Assembly: GCF_900130065.1 (NCBI RefSeq)
Contig: NZ_FQXV01000007.1
Span: 124,001-188,000 of the forward strand
Length of the DNA stretch: 64,000 bases
Reading direction: 5' to 3'
Source of the DNA: Sporobacter termitidis DSM 10068
Lineage (GTDB): Bacteria; Bacillota; Clostridia; Oscillospirales; Oscillospiraceae
Both the position numbers and the translations under genes were made by a program. Shown one piece after another: positions 35,693 to 45,109 of this stretch. How positions within the stretch are numbered: the first letter of the stretch is position 1; each line of letters begins with the position of its first letter. The notes below the pieces were generated by a model, which made no database searches, was not told where the DNA came from, and was given only the letters and a program-made list of their open reading frames with translations.

Positions 35693-35770
35693 AAAGGAAG
35701 CGGTGCTCACTCGCAAGTACACGCCACTTCCCTGTCCGGCATTTGCCTAAAGGCAAATGCCGCGTAAATA
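35693..35770 (+). repeat. Two-hairpin intergenic repeat, copy 3 (without RHH or 94-residue gene)
   Basis: Hairpin 1 arms GGAAGCGGTG (35696-35705) and CGCCACTTCC (35722-35731). Hairpin 2 is a perfect 10-bp stem, GGCATTTGCC / GGCAAATGCC (35738-35747 / 35752-35761), loop TAAA. Changes from copies 1 and 2 keep pairing. It follows the LysM gene and may act as its terminator region. Confidence 0.75.
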
Positions 35771-35870
35771 CCCCCAAACGCCGCCGTGTTTGTAAATTTT
35801 TCTATTGTGCATACTAAAGGCAGGCCGGTGACAGCCGGCCTGCTTCTATTAAAGGCAACGGAGACAGAAT

Positions 35871-37127
35871 ATGCAAACATTTGACGAGCTGTATGCCCGG
35901 CTGTTGAAGGCGGAGGCCGAAAACAGGACCCGGGAGGAGCTGGAAGAAATCCAGAAAGACGAATTCGACCCGCACCAGCTGGACTGTCTGCTCCATCCGA
36001 AAAAATACGCGTCGGTCTGGAGCCTGGGCCCCTGTGACTGTTCCGAGAGCGAAAAGGCCTCCTGCGTTAAAAGATGCCTCTTTCGCGCGATCACCAAGGA
36101 CGACCGGGGAAACGTCATGATCGACAGCAGCCTGTGCGCCGGCTGTGCCGAGTGCATCGAGGCGTGCGGCTCGGGCAAGCTGACAGCGAGCAAGGATATC
36201 CTGCCGGCGCTTGAGGCGGTCAAAAATTCGGAGGGTCCGGCGTACGCCATGATCGCGCCCGCTTTTATCGGCCAGTTCAGCCAGGACGTCACCCCGGGAA
36301 AGCTCCGCAGCGCGTTTAAGGAAATCGGCTTTGCCGGCATGGTGGAGGTCGCTCTTTTTGCCGATATCCTCACGTTGAAGGAAGCGCTGGAATTCGACAG
36401 GAAGATCCTCGACGATAAGGACTATATGCTCACCAGCTGCTGCTGCCCCGTCTGGCTTGCCATGATACGCAAGGTCTACCGGCAGTTTATGTCCCATGTG
36501 CCCGGCGCGGTGTCCCCCATGGTGGCCTGCGGCCGCTCCATCAAATTATTGGAGCCGGATGCCACCACCGTGTTTATCGGCCCGTGCATCGCGAAAAAGG
36601 CCGAGGCGCGGGAGCCGGATATCGCGGACGCCGTCGATTTTGTACTGACCTTTGAAGAGATGCGGGACATCTTCGAAGCGTTTCATATCGACCCGGCTGT
36701 ACTGGGGGACGACCACCGCGATCATTCCTCCCGGTCGGGAAGGATTTACGCCAGGACGGGAGGCGTCAGCGAGGCCGTCCAAAACACCGTCGGCAGGTTA
36801 AGCCCGCACCGCGCTATTTCCGTCAAGGCGCAGCAGGCGGACGGGGTGCCGGCATGCAGGGAAATGCTGAACGCGCTCAAGGAGGGCAAGCTCACGGCAA
36901 ACTTTCTGGAGGGCATGGGCTGCGCGGGCGGCTGCGTCGGCGGACCCAAGGCCATTTTAAACAGGGAGGAAGGCCGACGCAACGTGGACCATTACGGCAG
37001 CCTCGCCGCCTATGAAACGCCCGTGGACAATCCCTTCGTCCTGGAGCTGCTGAAGCGGCTGGGACTGGAATCCGTGGAAAGCCTCCTGGAGGATACGGAA
37101 ATCTTTACGCGGCATTTTAATATTTAA
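35871..37127 (+). CDS. [FeFe]-hydrogenase-like protein with 2[4Fe-4S] ferredoxin domain
   Basis: 418 residues. Ferredoxin-type cysteines lie at about 55-69 (CDCSESEKASCVKRC) and 89-99 (CAGCAECIEAC). The H-cluster domain follows with variants of the three canonical motifs: TSCCCPVW (about 188-195; usually TSCCPxW), GPCIAKKAE (about 238; usually MPCxxKKxE) and EGMGCAGGCVGGP (about 345). These variants fit the poorly characterised group often called group D, as I recall, rather than the energy-metabolism enzymes. No maturation genes are nearby. It lies 186 bp before a chemoreceptor gene, so a sensory role is possible. Confidence 0.85.
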   Translation: MQTFDELYARLLKAEAENRTREELEEIQKDEFDPHQLDCLLHPKKYASVWSLGPCDCSESEKASCVKRCLFRAITKDDRGNVMIDSSLCAGCAECIEACGSGKLTASKDILPALEAVKNSEGPAYAMIAPAFIGQFSQDVTPGKLRSAFKEIGFAGMVEVALFADILTLKEALEFDRKILDDKDYMLTSCCCPVWLAMIRKVYRQFMSHVPGAVSPMVACGRSIKLLEPDATTVFIGPCIAKKAEAREPDIADAVDFVLTFEEMRDIFEAFHIDPAVLGDDHRDHSSRSGRIYARTGGVSEAVQNTVGRLSPHRAISVKAQQADGVPACREMLNALKEGKLTANFLEGMGCAGGCVGGPKAILNREEGRRNVDHYGSLAAYETPVDNPFVLELLKRLGLESVESLLEDTEIFTRHFNI

Positions 37128-37141
37128 TGATTGTCAAAAAG

Positions 37142-37165
37142 AACAGGCGGTAGCCTGTTTTTTTT
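37142..37165 (+). terminator. Terminator of the hydrogenase-like gene
   Basis: AACAGGC, a four-base loop, GCCTGTT and a long T run. The AT-rich 37166-37313 region after it should hold the chemoreceptor promoter. Confidence 0.9.
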
Positions 37166-37313
37166 GTTCCGCGTCTTTGTATTTATTGGCAAACCAGTAA
37201 AATTAATCAAATCATAAAAAATTCACATATTTTTTTATTTAATTTTACTAAACGAAAACAAATATTTAACGAAAATAAAACCATCAAGACTTTAACCTGA
37301 GAGAGTGGTTTAT

Positions 37314-39065
37314 ATGCTGAAAAAATTCCGAAATCTGAAGATATCAACAAAGCTTTTAACCGGTTTTCTGATCGTGGCCGTGATCGCGGGCGCCGTCGGA
37401 GCGATCGGGCTGGCGAATATTCAAAGCCTGACGAAAAGCGACGCGCTGCTTTACAGCGACAACACGATGGGGCTGCACAGCATCGCCAAGCTTGAAATTT
37501 ACTTTGAGCGCATCAGATACGATGCCATCAAGTTCCTTTCGTCCAGCAACACCCACACGCGCAACACGTGCATCACCGAGATCGAGGGCTACTTTACGCA
37601 GAGCGAGGATTTCATGCGCCGCTACGACGGGACCGTCACGGAGCAGGCGGACCGCGAGCAGTTCGACACCTTGAAGCAGCAGTTCGCCGACTATAAGGCC
37701 GCCATGGATAAAGCGCTCGAATACATGAAAATCAGCAAGGACGAGGACGCCAAGGCCGTCATCTACGGGGACCTCACGAAGGTCGGGGACGCCATGCAGG
37801 ACACCTTTGACGGCATCTTTCAATACAATGTCGACGCCGCGCAGGCGCGCGAGGCCCAAAACGCCGGGCTCTCCGCGCTGGCAACGGCGGTGATGAGCGC
37901 CGTCGTCGCCGTGGCGGTGGCCGCCGCCATCGCCTTCGGCCTGATCATCTCCAAAACCCTGAGCCGGCCCATCGTCAAAATGGTGAAGGCCGCGGAGTCC
38001 CTGGCCGGGGGAAATATCGACGTGGACATCGGCGTGGACACGAAAGACGAGATCGGCGCGCTGGCCGCGTCCTTCCGCACGCTGGCGGACAGCACGAGGG
38101 CGCAGGTCGCTATCATGCGGTCGGTCGCGGACGGCGACCTGACGGTGCGCGGCAAGGCCCGGACCGAGGGGGACGCGCTGGGAAAAAGCATCGTCGAGCT
38201 GCTGGAAAAGCTGAATACCACCGTGAAAACGATCATGGCGTCGGCCGACCAGGTGGCTTCCGGCGCCGTGACCGTGTCGGATTCCAGCCAGGCGCTGTCC
38301 CAGGGCGCCACCGAGCAGGCCAGCTCCGTGGAGGAGCTGACGGCCGCCCTGCTGGAGATTTCCGAGCAGATCCGGCGCAACGTCGAGCACACCGAGAAGG
38401 CAAAGCGGCTGGCCATTGAAACGGAAGAGGGCGCCACGCGCGGCAACGGGCAGATGGACCAGATGCTCGGGGCCATGGAGGACATCCACGCCTCCTCGCA
38501 GAATATCCGCAAGGTCATCAAGGTCATCGACGATATCGCTTTCCAGACAAATATCCTGGCGCTGAACGCGGCTGTTGAAGCCGCGCGGGCCGGCCAGCAC
38601 GGCAAGGGCTTTGCCGTCGTGGCCGACGAGGTGCGCCATCTGGCGTCCCGGTCCGCCGACGCCGTGAAGGAGACGGCGGACATGATAGAAAATACGATCA
38701 GGAAGGTCGACGACGGCACACGGATCGCCCGCAGCACGGCCGGCGCTTTCCGGGAAATCATCAAAAACATCAACAACACGGCGGCCCTGATCAGCGGCAT
38801 TTCAGCCGCGTCCGTCGAGCAGTCCTCCGGCGTCGAGCAGGTCAACCAGGGCATCGCGATGATCTCCCGGGTGGTGCAGACGACAGCGGCCACCTCGGAG
38901 GAAACGGCGGCCGCCAGCGAGGAGCTGTCCAACGAAGCAGAGCAGCTCAAGGAGATGATCAGCTTCTTCAGGATCAGCGAGGAACCGGTCGGCGTCCCCG
39001 GCGCGGCGTATGACGGCGCGGCGGTGGCGGCCCCGGCGCTTTCCGGCGGCGACGAGGCTATTTAA
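37314..39065 (+). CDS. Methyl-accepting chemotaxis protein with four-helix-bundle sensor
   Basis: 583 residues from ATG 37314. The first membrane helix (about 13-33) is followed by a 150-residue extracytoplasmic helical bundle (4HB_MCP-like) and a second helix (about 190-212). A HAMP domain and a long signalling domain follow. The hairpin tip has [21 protein letters not shown]-type sequence for CheW/CheA contact. Its neighbours are an [FeFe]-hydrogenase-like gene upstream and a solute-binding lipoprotein gene downstream (convergent), which could supply ligands. No che genes are in the window. Confidence 0.95.
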   Translation: MLKKFRNLKISTKLLTGFLIVAVIAGAVGAIGLANIQSLTKSDALLYSDNTMGLHSIAKLEIYFERIRYDAIKFLSSSNTHTRNTCITEIEGYFTQSEDFMRRYDGTVTEQADREQFDTLKQQFADYKAAMDKALEYMKISKDEDAKAVIYGDLTKVGDAMQDTFDGIFQYNVDAAQAREAQNAGLSALATAVMSAVVAVAVAAAIAFGLIISKTLSRPIVKMVKAAESLAGGNIDVDIGVDTKDEIGALAASFRTLADSTRAQVAIMRSVADGDLTVRGKARTEGDALGKSIVELLEKLNTTVKTIMASADQVASGAVTVSDSSQALSQGATEQASSVEELTAALLEISEQIRRNVEHTEKAKRLAIETEEGATRGNGQMDQMLGAMEDIHASSQNIRKVIKVIDDIAFQTNILALNAAVEAARAGQHGKGFAVVADEVRHLASRSADAVKETADMIENTIRKVDDGTRIARSTAGAFREIIKNINNTAALISGISAASVEQSSGVEQVNQGIAMISRVVQTTAATSEETAAASEELSNEAEQLKEMISFFRISEEPVGVPGAAYDGAAVAAPALSGGDEAI

Positions 39066-39102
39066 CGGCACCGTACATACAGAGCCCCAACGATCAAATT
39101 TC

Positions 39103-39140
39103 AAAGGGTGGCGGAATTTTCTTCCGCCACCCTTTGCTTT
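39103..39140. terminator. Bidirectional terminator between the chemoreceptor and the binding lipoprotein
   Basis: A perfect 14-bp stem (39103-39116 / 39122-39135) with a five-base loop and short T/A flanks lies between convergent genes. Confidence 0.75.
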
Positions 39141-39172
39141 ATAGAGCCGCCGCAGCGGTTTTCGCCGGCTTT

Positions 39173-39943
39173 TTACTTTCTGGTGACGATCACCTGCGTG
39201 CACGTGACGTAGGGGTCGGAAAATTCCACGAGCGCCGCGTTGGCCTCGTTGTCCGTGAGCCCGCCGAGGGCGAAGTCAGCCTTGCCGTACTCCACGAGTG
39301 TGATCAGGCTGCTTTTGTCGGCGACGGATATCTTCATCTGAACCTGAAGGATATCGCAGACGGCGCGGGCAATGTCGACGTCCAGGCCCAGCGTGTTCCC
39401 GCCCGCGTCGTTATAGGAATAGGGCGGGAACGTGCCGTCCACGGCCAGCGTCAGCGTCCCCCGGGACAGGTCGATGTTATCCGGGGAGGCATAGCGGTAG
39501 CTGTCTCCGGTGATGTATCCGGCGATAATCTTCTCGAGCGTGCCGTTTTCGGACAGCGTCACCAGCGCGGCGTTGACGGCCTTTGTGAGGTCGGGGTTCT
39601 CCTTGGCGATGGCGAAGCGGAAATCGGCCTCCATGAGCGGCTTGGACAGGATTTTAAGGCCGCGCGCCTTCGGGACAAAGACCTTGGCGGCCCCCTCGTC
39701 CATAACCGCGCAGTCCAGCGCCCCGCCCTTGACGTCGGCGAGCATGGATTCGGCCGTGGTATAGTTGTGGAGCGTCCCGTAATCCGCGGCGTAGACCACG
39801 GCGGACGAATTTTGGAGGACGCCGATATTGCGCCCGTTCAGATCGTCCGCCGACTTGACGGTGCTGGGGGGCATTTTGCCCGCGCAGGCGGTTACAGATA
39901 CGATGATGCTGAAGATTAAAGCTATAATAAACGTCTTTTTCAT
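39173..39943 (-). CDS. Solute-binding lipoprotein (SBP_bac_3 type) with swapped lobe order
   Basis: 256 residues. A signal peptide ends in a lipobox with Cys20 (SVTACAG). Residues about 29-143 resemble the second half of an amino-acid-binding protein (KSADDLNGRNIGV... to ENGTLEKIIAGY). Residues about 162-256 resemble the usual first half (GTLTLAVDGTFPPYSY... to EFSDPYVTCTQVIVTRK). The halves are therefore in reverse order relative to the family, as in a circular permutation. No permease or ATPase gene is adjacent; a chemoreceptor gene is, so a sensory use is possible. It might alternatively be a truncated double-domain protein. Confidence 0.85.
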   Translation of the reverse strand: MKKTFIIALIFSIIVSVTACAGKMPPSTVKSADDLNGRNIGVLQNSSAVVYAADYGTLHNYTTAESMLADVKGGALDCAVMDEGAAKVFVPKARGLKILSKPLMEADFRFAIAKENPDLTKAVNAALVTLSENGTLEKIIAGYITGDSYRYASPDNIDLSRGTLTLAVDGTFPPYSYNDAGGNTLGLDVDIARAVCDILQVQMKISVADKSSLITLVEYGKADFALGGLTDNEANAALVEFSDPYVTCTQVIVTRK

Positions 39944-40076
39944 AAAAACATCCCACAGGTCGCCAGGTTTGCGTTATTTCGCAGTTTTTCGACAGTGAGT
40001 TATTATATTCTAAAAAATATAACGCCGCAACTGTTTTATCAGCTGCGGCGTCATATGGGGCTTCCTGACACGCTTG

Positions 40077-42395
40077 TTATCCTTTGTCGATTTCACGCGC
40101 GCGGCGCTCGAACTCCGCGCACAGCTCCTCGGCGATCTCCTCGCTCATGCTCTCCGTCCTGATTTTAAGGGCGCTGCGCTCGCGGAGCGGCGAAATATAG
40201 ACGCAGCCGCGGTCGGTGTCGAGGCGCAGCCCGGAGGCAAGCTCCGACGCCATGCCCGCGCAGCGCGACGTCATCAGGCGCATGACAGCGCCCCTGTCTC
40301 CCTTCAGCGCGATTTCCCGGGTCATGGACGAGAATTTCGGCATTTTCCTGCGGAGCCCGGACAGGGTCTCGCCGCGGCTTTTCAAAAACGCGCAGAGCCG
40401 CACGCCGGCGAAGACGCCGTCGCGCAGGGCGGTCTGTTTTAAATACAGGTCCGCCGCCTGCCGGCCGTCCCGGCCGACACGCAGGACCGCGGCGTCAAAA
40501 TCCCCGGCGAGGGCGTCGATGGCGGCCGGCGCGTCATACGGCACGGCCAGCTCCCTTGCCCCGCAGGAGAACTCGACAAACGCCGACAAAACCCTGAGCT
40601 GGTCGTCCGTCAGATGATAGCCCTCCTCATCGGCGGCCGTCAGCGTCATTCCGCCGCCGGAGGCCTCCATGACGATCAGGCCGTTTTTCCTGTCGGATAT
40701 CTCGCAGCCGATAAGCGCCAGCGCGCTTTTCAGCGCCCTGTTTTCGGTGCCTTTTCCGGCCACCGCCACGGTCAGGGCCCCGCCGCTGCCCGACGGGACC
40801 TGCGCCGCCCGCGCGGCGGCCGACACATAGGCGTCGACGACGCCCATGACCGTGGTGGCGCTGCCCGTGAGCCGCGGCGACGTTTTGTGCGGCTCGGACA
40901 GGGCGGCCTCGAATTTTCTCTCGATATCGCGCGCGATCCTGCCGCCCCCCTCCCCGAAAAAGCTGATGGAGACGTCGTCCTTCTGCTCCTCGACGAATAG
41001 GGTCAGCGGCAGCGTGAAGGCCTGCCCGGCGTAGGACGCGCAGGAGAGGAAATTCCCGTCGTGGCGGATGATGTCCCCCCCGGCGGCACAGACGCCGCAG
41101 CCGAAGGCCTCCGCCATGACTCTGGCCCCCTCCCCGCCGCGCCATCCGATGCCGACCCTTTTGAAATCGCCGGCGGCCTCGCCGAGCCGGAGGCAGGCCT
41201 CCGCCGTCACGGTGACGCCGAGCTCTCCGCAGACGGTGCCGGGCTTTGTAAACGACAGCCCGCCGCGTAAAAGGCCGTTGGACACGCTGCCCGTTACCAG
41301 CGTGCCGGAGGCAATCTGGCGGTCCGGCCAGAGCCTGGCGTTTGCCGCGACGACGCAGTTGTCCCCCACGAGGCAGTTGTCGCCCACGACCGCCCCCTCG
41401 CGGACCTCCGAGCCGCGCCCTATCGACGCGCCCCTGCAGACGACGGCACCGGTGACCGCGGCGTTTTCATTGACGACGGCGCCGTTCACCACGGCGTGGC
41501 GGACGGCGGCGCCGGCGGCGATGACCGACGACGCGCCGATGACGGCAAAGGGCCCGATTTCCGCCCCCTTGTCGATGACGGCGCCCGCGCCGATATAGAC
41601 GGGCGGCACGATGACGGCGCCCTCCGGCATGGCGGCGGCGCTCCACACGCCCTCCCTGACGGGGGCCGCGCCCATGTCCGCTTTGATCTCGCCCCGGAGC
41701 ATATCCTGGCAGCATTTGATATAGGCGCCGATGCTCCCCACGTCGCACCAATAGCCCGAGGCGCCGTATCCGTACATCCCGCGGCGCGCGGACAGGAGCC
41801 GGGGGAACAGGTCCTTTCCGAAATCATACGGCTCGCCCTTCGGTATTTCCTTGAGGACCGACGGGCGCATCACGTAGATGCCCGTGTTGATCTGATCGGT
41901 CAGGACATGGTCCCAGGCGGGCTTTTCGATAAAACGCGTGACGCGGCCGTCCTCGCCGGTCACCACAAGGCCGTATTCGCACGGCTCGGGATGGCTGTAA
42001 AGGGCGAGCGTCACTTCCGCTTTCTTCCGGGCGTGGAAATCCATGAGCGCCCCGAGGTCAAAATCGCAGACGCAGTCCCCGGAGATGACGATGAAATCCT
42101 CGTCCCCGATAAAATCGGCGCAGTTTAACACGCCGCCCGCCGTGCCGAGCGCTTCCGTCTCGGTCCTGAACTCGAGGTGCATCCCAAACCTTTCGCCGCC
42201 GCCGAAATAATCCGTGATCATTTGCGGCAGATATTTCAGGGTGAGGCAGGCCGAGCCCACGCCGTGCTTCTTCAAAAGCTCCAGGATGTGCTCCAGCACC
42301 GGCCTGTCGAGGAGCTCGACCATCGGTTTCGGTTTGTTCGCGCTGATAGGGCGAAGGCGCGTCCCCTCCCCGCCCGCCATGATAATTGCTTTCAT
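40077..42395 (-). CDS. Sugar nucleotidyltransferase fused to a degenerate phosphomannomutase domain
   Basis: 772 residues from ATG 42395 (GGAGGG upstream). Residues 1-235 are a nucleotidyltransferase (IIMAGGEGTRLRPISANKPKP) of the GDP-mannose/glucose-1-phosphate type. Residues about 245-370 form hexapeptide beta-helix repeats. The remaining 400 align in layout with a phosphohexomutase. However, I find neither the catalytic serine motif (ASHNP) nor the metal-binding DGDGDR; the corresponding region reads MEASGGGMTLTAADEEGYH. The N-terminal domain should be active in nucleotide-sugar synthesis, while the mutase part is probably regulatory or structural. Monocistronic. Confidence 0.85.
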   Translation of the reverse strand: MKAIIMAGGEGTRLRPISANKPKPMVELLDRPVLEHILELLKKHGVGSACLTLKYLPQMITDYFGGGERFGMHLEFRTETEALGTAGGVLNCADFIGDEDFIVISGDCVCDFDLGALMDFHARKKAEVTLALYSHPEPCEYGLVVTGEDGRVTRFIEKPAWDHVLTDQINTGIYVMRPSVLKEIPKGEPYDFGKDLFPRLLSARRGMYGYGASGYWCDVGSIGAYIKCCQDMLRGEIKADMGAAPVREGVWSAAAMPEGAVIVPPVYIGAGAVIDKGAEIGPFAVIGASSVIAAGAAVRHAVVNGAVVNENAAVTGAVVCRGASIGRGSEVREGAVVGDNCLVGDNCVVAANARLWPDRQIASGTLVTGSVSNGLLRGGLSFTKPGTVCGELGVTVTAEACLRLGEAAGDFKRVGIGWRGGEGARVMAEAFGCGVCAAGGDIIRHDGNFLSCASYAGQAFTLPLTLFVEEQKDDVSISFFGEGGGRIARDIERKFEAALSEPHKTSPRLTGSATTVMGVVDAYVSAAARAAQVPSGSGGALTVAVAGKGTENRALKSALALIGCEISDRKNGLIVMEASGGGMTLTAADEEGYHLTDDQLRVLSAFVEFSCGARELAVPYDAPAAIDALAGDFDAAVLRVGRDGRQAADLYLKQTALRDGVFAGVRLCAFLKSRGETLSGLRRKMPKFSSMTREIALKGDRGAVMRLMTSRCAGMASELASGLRLDTDRGCVYISPLRERSALKIRTESMSEEIAEELCAEFERRAREIDKG

Positions 42396-42625
42396 ACGAT
42401 GCCCTCCATACATAAAAAGACAGAATATCTGCCGATAAAATGAATGATGCCAAGCATCGGGGGTCTCCCTCACGCCTGGTATTCCCATTATTTCCATCGG
42501 GCGCCTTTGTTATCCGCGTGCGCGGGGGCATCTTAATTGTATTGTATAAGAGCCGGGGATTTGATATAATAAAATACCAATGCCATAAAACCGATATCAT
42601 AAATGCCATATTGAGGTGTGATTTC

Positions 42626-44635
42626 TTGAATAAAAAGCTGCTTGATAAATTCCAGCCCAGTATGCGCTTTTATTTGTCGCTGCTTCTGGTTTGTGCGGTG
42701 GTGACGTTTTTCCTCGGCAGCTTCAGCATGTATATCGCTCTTGCCGAGGTGTTCGTCGTTATCATACTGGCTTTTTATCTGAGGGCCTCCTCCAGGAAGC
42801 GCTCGCAAAAGCTGCTGAAATACATCGACTCCCTGACGACCAGCACGGAATCGGCCACGAAGGGCACGCTCCTGAACTTCCCGCTGCCCGTCGTGATCTT
42901 CAGCCCGCAAAGCGGCGTGATCCTCTGGTCCAACAGCCGCTTTGTGACGCTGGCCGGCGGCAAGGACCGCTTTTTCGAGGTCCGGGTCAGCGACCTGGTC
43001 CCCGCGTTTTCGCACAAGTGGCTGCTGGACGGAAAAACGGAATGCCCGGAGCTCATCACCATCGGGGAGCGGCGCTACAAAATCTTTGGCAACCTCATCA
43101 ACACGGCGGGCGAGCCGGGAAGCGTCATGGCCGCCGCGTACTGGTTCGACATCACGGATTACGCGGAGAAGTACGACGAATTCGTGGCCTCCCGGCTCGT
43201 CTGCGCCATCATCATGCTGGACAATTACGACGAGCTCATCAAAAACCTGAGCGAGAAGGACAAGTCCGCCCTTCTGTCCGCCGTGGACGACAAGATCAGC
43301 GAGTGGACGGGCGCCACCAACGGTATTTTGTGCAAAAACGACAGGGACAGATACCTCTTCCTGTTTGAAGAGCGGTATTTGAAGACGTTCGTGGACGAGA
43401 AATTTTCCCTCCTGGACGCGGTGCGGGAGACGATCCGGGCCGGCGGCGTCCACGCCACGCTGTCCATCGGCATCGGCAAGGACGGCAAGACGCTGGACGA
43501 ATGCTTCCGCTTCGCCTCGCTGAGCATCGAAATGGCCCTTTCCAGGGGCGGCGACCAGGCCGTTATCAAAAACCGCTTCAACTTTGAATTCTACGGCGGC
43601 CATTCCACCGAGGTGGAAAAACGCACAAAGGTCAAATCCCGCGTGATGGCCAACGCCTTCGGCGAGCTCATGAGCGACGCCTCCGCCATCTTTGTCATGG
43701 GCCATAAATATGCCGATCTCGATTCCATGGGCGCCGCCGTGGGCATCTGCTGCATCGCCAGAAAGCGCGACAAGCGCGCATACATCGTCATCGACACCGA
43801 GACGAATCTGGCGGAAACGCTCGTGGCGCGGCTGCGCCAGAACCCGGAATACAAGGGCGTGTTCATCTCAGCGCAGGACGCCATTCTGCTGGCCGACAGC
43901 AAAAGCCTCCTCGTGGTGGTCGATACGAACAGGCCGGAGCAGGTGGAATCGGAAGCGCTGCTCCTGTCGTGCAACCATGTCGCCGTCATCGACCATCACC
44001 GGCGGGCGGCCACGTATATCGAAAACGCGACGCTGAACTTCCACGAGCCGTACGCCTCCTCGGCCTCGGAGCTCGTGGCGGAGATGATGCAGTATCTCGT
44101 GGACCAGGCGGACATCCTCCGCATCGAGGCGGAGGCGCTTTTGGCCGGCATTGTCCTGGACACGAAAAGCTTCGCCATACGCACCGGCAGCCGGACCTTT
44201 GACGCCGCGGCCTATCTGCGCCGTTCCGGCGCGGACACCTCCGACGTCAAGCGCCTTCTGCAGTCCGACTTCGATACGACGATGGCCAAATACACCATCA
44301 TCCGGGAAGCGCGCATTTACCGCCCGGGCATCGCCATCGCCTATTCGGAAACCGCCGAAAGCCGGATCATTATCGCGCAGGCCGCCGACGAGCTTTTGAA
44401 TATCGCCGGCATCCAGGCCTCCTTCGTCATTTCACATGTGGGAGACGATATCTTTATCTCCGCCCGGAGCCTCGGCAACATCAATGTCCAGATGATTCTG
44501 GAAAAGCTGGGCGGCGGCGGCAACCAGTCGACGGCGGGCGTACAGCTTGTGGGCATGAGCAGGACCAAGGTCCTGGAGGGCCTGACCTCCGCCATCGACA
44601 AATATATTGAGAGCTACAGCCAGACGAATCAATAA
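42626..44635 (+). CDS. gdpP: Cyclic-di-AMP phosphodiesterase GdpP
   Basis: 669 residues from TTG 42626, seven bases after GAGGTG. Two membrane helices (about 13-30, 34-52) are followed by a PAS domain (about 75-160), a degenerate GGDEF domain (about 170-300) and DHH/DHHA1 domains (about 330-660). The catalytic motifs are GHKYADLDSMG, VVDTNRPE and VIDHHRR; GGGGNQSTAG near the end is the DHHA1 loop. It hydrolyses c-di-AMP to pApA and controls osmolyte and wall homeostasis. rplI follows 25 bp downstream, then dnaB, the classical Firmicute order. Confidence 0.96.
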   Translation: MNKKLLDKFQPSMRFYLSLLLVCAVVTFFLGSFSMYIALAEVFVVIILAFYLRASSRKRSQKLLKYIDSLTTSTESATKGTLLNFPLPVVIFSPQSGVILWSNSRFVTLAGGKDRFFEVRVSDLVPAFSHKWLLDGKTECPELITIGERRYKIFGNLINTAGEPGSVMAAAYWFDITDYAEKYDEFVASRLVCAIIMLDNYDELIKNLSEKDKSALLSAVDDKISEWTGATNGILCKNDRDRYLFLFEERYLKTFVDEKFSLLDAVRETIRAGGVHATLSIGIGKDGKTLDECFRFASLSIEMALSRGGDQAVIKNRFNFEFYGGHSTEVEKRTKVKSRVMANAFGELMSDASAIFVMGHKYADLDSMGAAVGICCIARKRDKRAYIVIDTETNLAETLVARLRQNPEYKGVFISAQDAILLADSKSLLVVVDTNRPEQVESEALLLSCNHVAVIDHHRRAATYIENATLNFHEPYASSASELVAEMMQYLVDQADILRIEAEALLAGIVLDTKSFAIRTGSRTFDAAAYLRRSGADTSDVKRLLQSDFDTTMAKYTIIREARIYRPGIAIAYSETAESRIIIAQAADELLNIAGIQASFVISHVGDDIFISARSLGNINVQMILEKLGGGGNQSTAGVQLVGMSRTKVLEGLTSAIDKYIESYSQTNQ

Positions 44636-44660
44636 GCATCATTTTACTGGAGGAACATTC

Positions 44661-45107
44661 ATGAAAGTCATTTTACAGCAGGACGTCAGAGATCAAGGCA
44701 AAAAAGGACAGCTGATCGAGGTATCCGACGGCTACGCCCGCAATTTCCTGCTCCCGAAAAAGCTCGCCGTGGAAGCGACGGCGGACAATATCAACGCCAT
44801 GAAAATCAAGGAGGCCGCCCGCCTGAAAAAGCTCGAGGACGACAAGGCGGAGGCCCGCAAGGCCGCCGCGAAGCTGGACAGCCTCATCGTCAAGGTCTCC
44901 GCGAAGGCGGGCACCGCCGGCAAGCTGTTCGGCGCCGTTACGGCCAAGGAAATTTCCGACGCGCTCGCCGAGCAGCACGGCGTCGCCATCGAGAAGAACA
45001 AGATCGTCCTGGACGAGCATATCAAGAATTACGGCTCCTACGAGATCAAATGCAAGCTCGGCTTTGAAATCACCGGCACGATCCACGTGCTTGTGGTAGA
45101 GGCATAG
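44661..45107 (+). CDS. rplI: 50S ribosomal protein L9
   Basis: 148 residues from ATG 44661, after TGGAGGAAC. The N-terminal globular domain starts MKVILQQDVRDQGKKGQLIEVSDGYA and includes NFLLPKKLA. A long connecting helix (about 45-75) and the C-terminal domain (about 78-148) complete the usual full-length protein. L9 binds 23S rRNA domain V and helps reading-frame maintenance. It sits between gdpP and dnaB, as in Bacillus. Confidence 0.97.
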   Translation: MKVILQQDVRDQGKKGQLIEVSDGYARNFLLPKKLAVEATADNINAMKIKEAARLKKLEDDKAEARKAAAKLDSLIVKVSAKAGTAGKLFGAVTAKEISDALAEQHGVAIEKNKIVLDEHIKNYGSYEIKCKLGFEITGTIHVLVVEA

Positions 45108-45109
45108 AG

